DNA of 64,000 nt, taken from contig NZ_JAAAMU010000003.1 in the NCBI RefSeq assembly GCF_009909195.1, positions 310,001 through 374,000 of the forward strand, read 5' to 3'. The notes below the pieces were generated by a model. It saw only the letters and a list, made by a program, of their open reading frames with translations, searched no databases and was not told the origin of the DNA. The translations under genes and the position numbers were made by a program. This DNA is from Paenibacillus sacheonensis. Lineage in GTDB: Bacteria; Bacillota; Bacilli; Paenibacillales; Paenibacillaceae. Positions 26,675-34,113 of this stretch are shown here, in pieces. The first letter of the stretch is position 1. Each line of letters begins with the position of its first letter.

Positions 26675-27730
26675 ATGAAAGCAAACGTGCTGTTCGGACT
26701 CGGCGATTTGCGATTGGCCGACATCGAGAAGCCCGCTCCCGGCCCGGGCGAAGTGCTGCTGCATATCGGCGCCTGCGGCGTATGCGGCTCCGATATTCCG
26801 CGCGTGTTCACCAAAGGCACGTATCGGTTCCCGACGGTGCCCGGTCATGAATTCGCGGGCAGGATCGTCGGGCTGGGCCCGGATACCGATCCGGCGCTGC
26901 TGAATCGCAAAGCCGCGGTGTTCCCGCTCCTGCCTTGCCGCAATTGCCCGTATTGCGAGATCGGCGAGTTCGCGCTCTGCGACCATTATGACTACATGGG
27001 CTCGCGGCGCGACGGCGCGTTCGCGGAATATATCGTCTCGCCGGTCTGGAATCTGGTCCTCGCGCCGGATTCGCTCGGCTTCGAAGAGCTGGCGATGACG
27101 GAGCCCGCGGCGGTGGCCGTTCACGCGCTCCGCCAAGCGGGACTCGACGTAGGCGACCGCGTCTTCATCAGCGGCGCAGGTCCGATCGGCCTCATGCTCG
27201 CGTATTGGGCCAAAGCATGGGGCGCATCGCGCGTCATGCTGGCGGACGTCGACGCGACGAAGCTGGCATTTGCCAACGAGCTCGGCTTCACGGATACGTT
27301 CAACCCGCTGGATGGAAGCGCTGCCGAGTGGGCGAAGAGCTTGACCGGCGGCCTCGGGGCCGACGTCGCCATCGAAGGCGCCGGCATAGCGGCGTCGTGG
27401 GAGAACTGCCTGCGGGCGGTCCGCAAGCTCGGCCGCGTCGTGCTGATGGGCAATCCCGCAGGGGGCATGGCGCTGTCGCAGGACGGGTACTGGGAAATGC
27501 TGCGCAAGCAGCTCACCGTTCGGGGGACGTGGAATTCCTCGTACGGATCGTCCCCGCGCAACGAATGGCGGCTCGTCGTCGACAGCATGGCGTCGGGCAA
27601 GCTCAATCTCAAGCCGCTGATCAGCCATCGCTGCACGCTGGACGACACCTTCGAAGCGCTGCGGATGATGCGCGAGCGGACGCAGTTCTTTAATAAAGTG
27701 ATGATCCTGCCGTCGGGCGGTGAGGTTTAA
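26675..27730 (+). CDS. zinc-dependent polyol dehydrogenase (galactitol-1-phosphate 5-dehydrogenase-like)
   Basis: A 351-residue medium-chain dehydrogenase that oxidises a polyol or polyol phosphate with NAD. Catalytic zinc ligands C37 (GVCGSD) and H58-E59 (GHEF) are present, as are the four structural-zinc cysteines C88, C91, C94 and C102. The Rossmann motif is GAGPIG. Internal sequence such as GVCGSDIPRVF, PLLPCRNCPYC and DYMGSRRDGAFAEYIV closely follows the GatD pattern as I know it from E. coli. It starts 15 bases after the epimerase stop, with CAGAGG upstream, so it is co-transcribed. GatD-like substrate preference is inference. Confidence 0.9.
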   Translation: MKANVLFGLGDLRLADIEKPAPGPGEVLLHIGACGVCGSDIPRVFTKGTYRFPTVPGHEFAGRIVGLGPDTDPALLNRKAAVFPLLPCRNCPYCEIGEFALCDHYDYMGSRRDGAFAEYIVSPVWNLVLAPDSLGFEELAMTEPAAVAVHALRQAGLDVGDRVFISGAGPIGLMLAYWAKAWGASRVMLADVDATKLAFANELGFTDTFNPLDGSAAEWAKSLTGGLGADVAIEGAGIAASWENCLRAVRKLGRVVLMGNPAGGMALSQDGYWEMLRKQLTVRGTWNSSYGSSPRNEWRLVVDSMASGKLNLKPLISHRCTLDDTFEALRMMRERTQFFNKVMILPSGGEV

Positions 27731-28077
27731 TAGAGGGCTGCCTTAGAGGGAGATTGGCAGACTTCGTTGGGCCGGTGCGTGCTGTAGGCGTTGGTAATTG
27801 GTAAATGGCGTTCGATATTCGTCGCTTGGTGTTTGGTTTATGCCTGGCTTCGTAGGCTCGAGAACAGGCCGACTTCGATGTAGCGCCGGTCTACAAGGAG
27901 GCGCAGCAATATTCAAGAAGCAAGCCCCAAAGGTCCGCGAAGCCAGACCGAAACCCGGGCTTGAATCAAGCAAGCAAGCAAGTAAGAAATCAAGGTTTTC
28001 CGGGCCCGCAGGCCAAAACGGAATCATATCCAAAGATGGAGTTCCCCCATGGTTTATAACGGTTTAAACATCCGGCA
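27731..28077 (+). other. long intergenic stretch between the two dehydrogenase genes
   Basis: About 350 bases with no convincing gene. The open frame on the plus strand here has poor, Arg/Lys/Ser-rich composition and no ribosome binding site. A short CTGCC/GGCAG hairpin lies just after the first dehydrogenase (about 27737-27759). The structured element copy B follows at 28078. The gap suggests that the downstream genes may be separately regulated. Confidence 0.5.
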
Positions 28078-28221
28078 AGAAGGGACCGGAGGGGATGTGG
28101 CGTCTGAAGAGCGAAGCGTTCGCCTTTGTAGTCGGAATTCTACCTCTAAGTGTTTTATTAAATCGAGGAATTCCGAACTACAACAGCGACGGAAGACCCG
28201 CACTCCCCGCAGGGCACTTCT
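28078..28221. repeat. structured palindromic intergenic element, copy B
   Basis: The 5' arm AGAAGGGACCGGAGGGGA (28078-28095) pairs largely with the 3' arm TCCCCGCAGGGCACTTCT (28204-28221). The inner arms, TCGCCTTTGTAGTCGGAATT (from 28120) and the segment ending CCGAACTACAACAGCGA (28189), also pair. Sequence identity with copy A at 7075-7221 is high in the inner arms (TCGCCTTTGTA, ACAACAGCGA) and low in the outer stem, where both copies still form pairs. It lies 40-185 bases before the second dehydrogenase gene. Confidence 0.75.
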
Positions 28222-28262
28222 CCCGCAAGGCCGGATGATTAAAAAGGAGGGCTAGGCTTATT

Positions 28263-29300
28263 ATGAAAGCGGCCGTACTGCACAACCTCGACCACATGGT
28301 CGTCCAAGAAGTCGAGCTGCCCGCGATGGACGCGGACAGCATCCTCATGAAAGTCGAAGCCGTCGGCATCTGCGGCTCCGACATCCGGATCTACCACCAC
28401 GGCAACAGCCGCGTGCAGCTGCCGCAAATTCTCGGCCACGAGGCATCCGGCCGAATCGCGGCCGTCGGGGCCAACGTCACCAAATTCAACGTCGGCGACC
28501 GCATCTCGCTCGGCGCGGACGTCCCCTGCGGCGAATGCGTCTTCTGCGAAGCCGGCATCGGCAACAACTGCCAGATCAACTACGCGATGGGCTATCAATT
28601 CGCGGGCAGCTTCGCGGATTACGTGCTGCTGAACAAGATGGTCGTCAATTTCGGACCGATCCACCGCATCCCGGACCACGTCTCCCACGAAGAAGCGGCG
28701 CTCGCCGAACCGCTCGCCTGCGTCATCAACGCGCTGGAGCTGTCGAACGTCCGGCTCGGCGATTCGGTCGTCGTCATCGGCGCGGGGCCGATCGGCTGCA
28801 TGCTGGTCGAGGTCGCCAAAATGATGGGAGCGACCAAGGTCATCCTCGTCCAGCGCTCGCGTCCGCGCCTGGAGCTGGCGAAGCAATTCGGCGCGCATGC
28901 CTACATCTGCTCGAACGAGGAGAACGCGATCGAGCGCGTGCTCGAAGAGACCGGCGGCCTCGGCGCGGACGTCGTCATTACGTCGAATCCGTCGCCGGAA
29001 GCGCAGGTCGACGCCATCCACATGGCGAAGAACCGCGCCCGCGTCAACTTCTTCGGCGGCCTGCCGAAGGGCAAGTCGCTCGTTACGCTGGACACGAACA
29101 TCATCCATTACAAGGAGTTGTTCGTGCATGGCGCCCACGGCTCGCTGCCGGCGCATCACCAGAAGGCGATCGATCTGATCGCGTCCGGCGCGATCGACAT
29201 GAAGAAGTACATCTCGCACACGTTCCCGCTGGAGCGGATCCAAGAAGCGATCGAGACGGCGGAGAGTCACGTCGGCATGCGGGTTATCGTGAAACCTTAG
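28263..29300 (+). CDS. zinc-dependent polyol dehydrogenase (sorbitol/L-iditol dehydrogenase-like)
   Basis: A 345-residue medium-chain dehydrogenase. C37 (GICGSD) and H59-E60 (GHEASG) are the catalytic zinc ligands. C89, C92, C95 and C103 (CGECVFCEAGIGNNC) are the structural zinc site. GAGPIGC is the NAD-binding turn. It is only distantly similar to the GatD-like enzyme upstream, so it probably acts on a different polyol or ketose. AAAAAGGAGGG precedes the ATG at a long spacing of about 12 bases. It stands 20 bases ahead of the epimerase gene at 29321 and forms an operon with it. Confidence 0.9.
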   Translation: MKAAVLHNLDHMVVQEVELPAMDADSILMKVEAVGICGSDIRIYHHGNSRVQLPQILGHEASGRIAAVGANVTKFNVGDRISLGADVPCGECVFCEAGIGNNCQINYAMGYQFAGSFADYVLLNKMVVNFGPIHRIPDHVSHEEAALAEPLACVINALELSNVRLGDSVVVIGAGPIGCMLVEVAKMMGATKVILVQRSRPRLELAKQFGAHAYICSNEENAIERVLEETGGLGADVVITSNPSPEAQVDAIHMAKNRARVNFFGGLPKGKSLVTLDTNIIHYKELFVHGAHGSLPAHHQKAIDLIASGAIDMKKYISHTFPLERIQEAIETAESHVGMRVIVKP

Positions 29301-29320
29301 GCGCGAGGAGGCGCAGCAGC

Positions 29321-29995
29321 ATGGCAGGCAAAATATCCCCATCGATGATGTGCGCGGACTTCCGCCGGCTGGAGCAGACGGTCGAAGCGTTCGAGCGGGC
29401 CGGCGTCGAGTACCTGCACATCGACATCATGGACGGCCGGTTCGTGCCCAACTTCACGCTGGGACCGGATTTCGTCCGGACGCTCCGCGAAATGACCGAC
29501 ATCCCGATCGATCTTCACCTCATGGTGGAACGGCCGGAGGACCATCTGCATCTGTTTCCGGTCGGGCCTGGCGATATCGTGTCGGTCCATCAGGAGGCGT
29601 CCGTTCATTTGCAGCGGACGCTGCAGCAGATCAGAGCGCTTGGCGCCCGCCCGTGCGTGGCGCTGAATCCCGCGACGCCGATCTACACGATCGACGACAT
29701 TCTCGACGATCTCGACGTCGTGCTCGTCATGACCGTCAACCCCGGCTTCGCCGGGCAGAAGCTCGTGCCGGCGACGCTGCGCAAGATCGCGAATATGAAG
29801 CGCCATCTCGTGGACATGGGTTATGCGGGCGTGGAGATCGAGGTCGACGGCAACATCTCGAACGAGAACGCGGTCAAGATGCTGGCGGCCGGGGCGGATA
29901 TTTTCGTCGCGGGCACCTCGAGCATTTTCAAGAAGGACGCGGATTTGCTGGAGCTGACGGAACGGTTCCGCGCTTCGATCTCGGATACGGCCTAG
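29321..29995 (+). CDS. ribulose-phosphate 3-epimerase family protein (Rpe/AlsE type)
   Basis: A 224-residue TIM-barrel epimerase. Family motifs are YLHIDIMDGRFVPNFTLGP (H33, D35 and D38 region), DLHLMVE (H66), VMTVNPGFAGQ and IEVDGNIS. These supply the two acid/base aspartates and two metal-binding histidines. GAGGAGG lies ten bases before this ATG, which decides the start, although the same frame is open far upstream through the dehydrogenase gene. A second, operon-borne member beside a RhaI-type isomerase suggests a ketose-6-phosphate such as D-allulose 6-phosphate rather than the housekeeping pentose reaction. This is inference. Confidence 0.9.
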   Translation: MAGKISPSMMCADFRRLEQTVEAFERAGVEYLHIDIMDGRFVPNFTLGPDFVRTLREMTDIPIDLHLMVERPEDHLHLFPVGPGDIVSVHQEASVHLQRTLQQIRALGARPCVALNPATPIYTIDDILDDLDVVLVMTVNPGFAGQKLVPATLRKIANMKRHLVDMGYAGVEIEVDGNISNENAVKMLAAGADIFVAGTSSIFKKDADLLELTERFRASISDTA

Positions 29996-30011
29996 CGGAG
30001 GCCGTATCCGA
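29981..30011 (+). other. perfect hairpin overlapping the epimerase stop codon
   Basis: TCGGATACGGCC (29981-29992) and GGCCGTATCCGA (30000-30011) form a 12-bp perfect stem with a 7-base loop that includes the TAG stop. No T run follows, so it is more likely an mRNA-stabilising or processing hairpin inside the operon than a terminator. Confidence 0.6.
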
Positions 30012-30096
30012 AGCCAACGCCCGCGCGCAGTACGCGCAACGAACGTCATAGGAAGCACATTTCCAACATTTCCGTAACGGGAGAGGGGATTCAAGC

Positions 30097-31320
30097 ATGT
30101 CGGACAGCGCATACGCTTGGTTCGAGCGGGAACAGCAGAACCGGGGCATTGACGTAACGCAGGTGAAAGAGAGGCTGAACGCGCTTAAGATCGAGACGCC
30201 TTCTTGGGGCTATGCGGATCAGGGGACGCGGTTCCGCACGTTCAAGCGAGCGGATGCCGCGCGTACCGTTCGCGAGAAGCTGGAGGACGCGGCGGCGGTG
30301 CACCGCTTCACGGGCGCCTGCCCGGACGTCGCCATCCACATTCCGTGGGACCACGCGGACGATTTCGGCAAGCTCGCGGCGGACGCGAAGTCGCTCGGCA
30401 TCGGCATCGGAGCGGTCAACCCGAACCTGTTCCAGGACGACGAATACATGCTCGGGAGCGTCACGAACGCCGATCCGGCTGTACGCGCCCGCGCGGTGGA
30501 GCATCTGCTGGCGTGCGTCGACATCGCCCGCGCCACGGGGTCGAAGGCGCTCAGCCTCTGGTTCGCGGACGGCACGAACTATCCCGGACAAGGCGATTTC
30601 CGTCAGCGGAAGGCATGGATGGAGGAGTCGCTGCGGACCATGTACGCGGCACTGGACGCCGACATGCGGATGCTGATCGAATACAAGTTCTTCGAGCCGG
30701 GCTTCTACCATACGGATCTCGCCGACTGGGGCATGGCCTACAACCTGGCGCAGAAGCTGGGGCCGAAGGCCGAAGTGCTGGTGGACACCGGACATCACCC
30801 GCAGGGCACGAACATCGAGCATATCGTCGCGTACCTGCTGGATGAAGGCAGACTCGGCGGCTTTCATTTCAACGCGCGCAAATACGCGGACGACGATCTG
30901 ATCGTCGGATCCGCCAACCCGTACGAGCTCTTCCTGATCTTCGCCCAGATCGCGCTCGCGGAGCGCGACGCGAACCCGATCGTCCGGCGAACGGCCGAAC
31001 GCATCGCTTACATGATCGATCAGAGCCATAACATCGAAGCGAAGATTCCGGCGATGATCCGCTCCGTCATGAACGTGCAGACGCAGTACGCCAAGGCGCT
31101 GCTCGTCGATTGGAACGCGGTCGCGGAAGCGCAGCGGGCAGGCGACGTGCTGGAAGCGGAGGCTGCCGTGCGCGAGGCGTTCGAGCAGAACGTGACGCCG
31201 CTGCTGCAAGCCGTGCGCGAGGAAGCGGGGCTGCCTGCGGATCCGATGGCTGCTTACAAGCAGAGCGGCTATGCGGAACGCATATGGAACGCGAGGTCCG
31301 CGGCAGTCGCGCCCCTATAG
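30097..31320 (+). CDS. L-rhamnose isomerase, RhaI (Pseudomonas stutzeri) type
   Basis: A 407-residue cytoplasmic aldose-ketose isomerase. The metal-site residues fall at the spacing I recall for the P. stutzeri enzyme: E195 (IEYKFFEP), D230 and H233 (VDTGHHPQ), H257 (GGFHFNARKY), D265 and D267, and D308 (MIDQSHN). The broad specificity of that enzyme includes D-allose/D-allulose as well as L-rhamnose/L-rhamnulose. The start follows GGGAGAGGGG. No rhamnulokinase or rhamnulose-phosphate aldolase gene is nearby, so the block may serve another rare sugar. A terminator ends the operon at 31384. Confidence 0.9.
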   Translation: MSDSAYAWFEREQQNRGIDVTQVKERLNALKIETPSWGYADQGTRFRTFKRADAARTVREKLEDAAAVHRFTGACPDVAIHIPWDHADDFGKLAADAKSLGIGIGAVNPNLFQDDEYMLGSVTNADPAVRARAVEHLLACVDIARATGSKALSLWFADGTNYPGQGDFRQRKAWMEESLRTMYAALDADMRMLIEYKFFEPGFYHTDLADWGMAYNLAQKLGPKAEVLVDTGHHPQGTNIEHIVAYLLDEGRLGGFHFNARKYADDDLIVGSANPYELFLIFAQIALAERDANPIVRRTAERIAYMIDQSHNIEAKIPAMIRSVMNVQTQYAKALLVDWNAVAEAQRAGDVLEAEAAVREAFEQNVTPLLQAVREEAGLPADPMAAYKQSGYAERIWNARSAAVAPL

Positions 31321-31383
31321 CGCCGCGCCGTCTTCGAGGCCCGTTAACGAACGCGAAGCCGTACCGCCCTTGATATTTCACAA

Positions 31384-31415
31384 AAACGCATCCATTTACG
31401 GGTGCGTTTCGTTAT
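31384..31415 (+). terminator. terminator of the rare-sugar operon
   Basis: AAACGCATCC pairs with GGGTGCGTTT (one T-G pair) around a six-base loop, followed by CGTTATTTT. It separates the isomerase from the sigma-factor gene. Confidence 0.85.
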
Positions 31416-31420
31416 TTTAA

Positions 31421-31429
31421 TGCTATAAT
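31421..31429 (+). promoter_or_regulatory. extended -10 promoter of the ECF sigma gene
   Basis: TGCTATAAT contains a perfect TATAAT with the TG extension, 37 bases before the GTG start. No good -35 is visible, which fits an extended -10 promoter. Confidence 0.6.
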
Positions 31430-31465
31430 GAAAGTTAAGATGACGGGTGGCAAAGGAGAATCGCG

Positions 31466-32068
31466 GTGAACGAGGCACAGTTAGTAATGCTGTCAAGACA
31501 AGGCGATCAGACGGCTTTCAACCAGCTGGTCGAGCTCTATAAGGATAAGCTCTTCCATATGGCGCATCGCATCCTCCGCAGCAAGACGGAGTGCGAGGAT
31601 GTCGTGCAAGAAACCTTTCTGAAGGTGTACTTGAATTTGAATCGCTTCGACGAGAACAAACGGTTCTCCACGTGGATCTTCCACATCGGTAAGAACGTTT
31701 GCCTGGATTTGCTGCGCCGCCGCAAGGCACCTCCGCTGCCTCTGGACCAGCCTGTCACGGCTCAATCCGACCAGAACCTGTCCCTCCATGACGTCATCCC
31801 GCACGCCTCCCAATCGCCGGAAAGCGAAGTCATCGAACGCGAGCTCGCCTCGACGATGGCCGATCTGATCGCGAAGCTGCCCGAGAAATACAAGACCGTC
31901 GTCTATCAGCGCTTCGTGCTCGAGATGTCGATGGAAGACATCGGACTGGCGAACAATATTCCGGTCAACACGGTCAAATCCCGGATTCACCGCGGCAAGG
32001 ATTTCATGAAGAAGAGATGGGGCAAGACGCTTTTGCTCTATTCCCTGCTGCTGTTCAGCTTCTTCTGA
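31466..32068 (+). CDS. ECF sigma factor (SigW-like) with hydrophobic C-terminal tail
   Basis: A 200-residue RNA polymerase sigma factor. Region 2 (about 20-90) contains DVVQETFLKVYLNLNRFD and FSTWIFHIGKNVCLDLLRRR. Region 4 (about 130-188) contains LPEKYKTVVYQRFVLEMSM and NIPVNTVKSRIHRGKDFM. The start is GTG with AAAGGAG seven bases upstream. Two things are odd. No anti-sigma gene follows; a terminator closes the unit. The protein also ends with a strongly hydrophobic stretch, TLLLYSLLLFSFF, unlike the polar end usual for SigW-type factors. The tail could tie the protein to the membrane or mark it for degradation, but this is inference. Confidence 0.9.
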   Translation: MNEAQLVMLSRQGDQTAFNQLVELYKDKLFHMAHRILRSKTECEDVVQETFLKVYLNLNRFDENKRFSTWIFHIGKNVCLDLLRRRKAPPLPLDQPVTAQSDQNLSLHDVIPHASQSPESEVIERELASTMADLIAKLPEKYKTVVYQRFVLEMSMEDIGLANNIPVNTVKSRIHRGKDFMKKRWGKTLLLYSLLLFSFF

Positions 32069-32102
32069 ACCGCCCATCCGGACTTCTAACTTCATAAGCG
32101 CC

Positions 32103-32140
32103 AAGCGTGCGAATCGGCAGCGATTCGGCACGCTTTTTTT
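32103..32140 (+). terminator. terminator of the sigma-factor gene
   Basis: AAGCGTGC-GAATCG and CGATTC-GCACGCTT pair with a single bulged G around GCAG, followed by a run of T residues. Confidence 0.9.
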
Positions 32141-32259
32141 GATGCCCTCCAACGCGGCGGAATGAGAGGTTGAAACCGGGATACACTAGCGTGATATAAT
32201 CGACTTTATTCGGAACCTAGCAGCGTATTGCCGTGCCGCGCAGAGAAGGAGAGAAGAGA

Positions 32260-34113
32260 GTGAAAGCCGTCATCAAGACCGGACTGCAATGGTTGAAATT
32301 CAGCGACATGCGGATGGAGCGCAAGCTGCTGCTCGTTTTTTTGCTTCTGATAACGCTTCCACTTACGTTTATCGGCGCGGTGTCCTATCGCAATTACGCG
32401 CATTCGATCGAACGGAACACGATCGCATATTCGACGACGACGCTCGGCAACATGATGGACAGCCTGGACGACTATATCGATGACATGAGCCGCATATCGT
32501 CCGTTCCGGCCTACCAGGACGAGATCAAGTCGAACCTCATCGCATCGAACAAATACCATCGGCAGCATCTGCAGAACGAGAACTTCGACCTGCTGCTCAC
32601 GATCCAGCGGGGCATCGAAGGGAATATCGCATTCATCAATAATATCAAGCGGGGCGCGACGTCCGTTTATATATTCGATCAGTACGGCAACGGGTATTTC
32701 TCCGCCAAATCCGGCGGTATCCGCATGAACGTGAAGGAAAGCTATCAGGCGTGGATGGAGAAGGCGGGCCATTCCAGCGGCGAAGCGCTGCTGATCAGCA
32801 CGCAGAAGTACACGAGCAATCTCAAGAGCACCCGGTACGCGTTCACGGTCGTGCGCAAAATCATCGACAGCTCGCTGCACGATATCGGCCTGATCGCGGT
32901 CGACGCGAATATCAGCGTCATCGAGGATCAGATTGCCAAGCTGGACAAGGTGACGCACGGCAAATCGTTCATTTACGATGCGCAGGGCAACGTCATCTAC
33001 GACAGCGACAAGAAGCTGCTCGCGACGAACATCGGCGATCGGCCGATGGTAAGGCAGGCCAGCGGCGAAGAAGGCAGCTTCTACATGACCGAGGACGGCG
33101 TCAAGAAGCTGAACATCTATACGACGTCGGCCAATACGAAGTGGAAGGTCATGACGTCCATTCCGGTGAAGGAGCTGACGCGGAATACGGCGGTCATCCG
33201 GAACGTGACCTGGATTTTGACGTTCTTGACGATCGGCATCGCGCTTCTGATCTCCATCTTCTTCTCGTTCGCCCTGACGAAGCCGCTTCGCAAAATGATG
33301 CGTCTGATGAAGCGGGTGCAGGAAGGCGACTTCAGCGTGCAGTTCCAAGTGAAGCGCCGGGACGAGATCGGCCAGCTGGGCAACCAATTCAACCGGATGA
33401 TCGTGCGGATCGACGATCTCATTCAGGACATCTACGGCATGGAGACGAAGAAGAAGGAAGCGGAGCTGCACGCGCTGCAAAGCCAGATCAATCCGCATTT
33501 CATGTACAACACGTTGGAATCCATCCGCATGGCGGCAGAGCTGAACGACGATACGGACGCCGCCGACATGCTGGCGATCCTGGGCAAGCTGCTGCGCTAC
33601 AGCATCAGCGATCTGAACGAGAAAGTGACGCTCGGCAGCGAAATCAACCATATTCGTTATTACGTCGAGCTGCTCAATTACCGGTATCCGGAACGTTTCG
33701 AGCTCACGGTGGACGTGCCGGAAGCGTTGGTCGATTACGAGCTGCTGAAGCTTGTCCTGCAGCCGATCGTGGAGAATGCCATCTACCATGGCATGGATGA
33801 CAACAAGCCGAGAATGGCGATTACCGCATCGGCGTGGGAGACGGAGCGGGCGGTCTGCATCCGGATTACGGACGACGGCATCGGGATGGACGAGGCGACG
33901 CTGGAGCGCCTGCGGCATTCGATGAACGGCGCGGAATCGGCGGAAGGCACCAACTACGCGCCTTTCAAGCGATCGGGTCTTGGGCTTCGCAATGTGAACG
34001 AACGCATCAGGCTTCATTACGGGGCGAATTTCGGCATCGCGGTCACGAGCGAGCCCGGCAGCGGAACGCAGGTCACGCTCTATCTGCCCGACATAGGAGG
34101 ACAGCAGGAATGA
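32260..34113 (+). CDS. YesM-like sensor histidine kinase (second system)
   Basis: A 617-residue membrane kinase. TM1 is at about residues 20-42 (LLLVFLLLITLPLTFIGAV), with a large extracellular sensor domain to about 310. TM2 is at about 313-335, followed by HAMP, the phosphoacceptor motif QINPHFMYNTLESI (H413), and an ATPase domain with QPIVENAIYHG, DDGIGMD and GLGLRNVNERI. The start is GTG 32260, since AAGGAGAG is spaced correctly. The upstream in-frame GTG at 32233 lacks one. The stop overlaps the start of a binding-protein gene (ATGA), hinting that the binding protein may act together with the kinase in sensing. The response regulator is encoded at 39031. Confidence 0.92.
   Translation: MKAVIKTGLQWLKFSDMRMERKLLLVFLLLITLPLTFIGAVSYRNYAHSIERNTIAYSTTTLGNMMDSLDDYIDDMSRISSVPAYQDEIKSNLIASNKYHRQHLQNENFDLLLTIQRGIEGNIAFINNIKRGATSVYIFDQYGNGYFSAKSGGIRMNVKESYQAWMEKAGHSSGEALLISTQKYTSNLKSTRYAFTVVRKIIDSSLHDIGLIAVDANISVIEDQIAKLDKVTHGKSFIYDAQGNVIYDSDKKLLATNIGDRPMVRQASGEEGSFYMTEDGVKKLNIYTTSANTKWKVMTSIPVKELTRNTAVIRNVTWILTFLTIGIALLISIFFSFALTKPLRKMMRLMKRVQEGDFSVQFQVKRRDEIGQLGNQFNRMIVRIDDLIQDIYGMETKKKEAELHALQSQINPHFMYNTLESIRMAAELNDDTDAADMLAILGKLLRYSISDLNEKVTLGSEINHIRYYVELLNYRYPERFELTVDVPEALVDYELLKLVLQPIVENAIYHGMDDNKPRMAITASAWETERAVCIRITDDGIGMDEATLERLRHSMNGAESAEGTNYAPFKRSGLGLRNVNERIRLHYGANFGIAVTSEPGSGTQVTLYLPDIGGQQE

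Noticed and set aside
27798-28067. 89-codon plus-strand frame between the dehydrogenases
   Set aside because: It has no ribosome binding site, is Lys/Arg/Ser-rich and shows no family pattern.
28535-29320. Upstream extension of the Rpe-family frame through the dehydrogenase gene
   Set aside because: The extension is an out-of-frame reading of the dehydrogenase. GAGGAGG and family homology place the true start at 29321.
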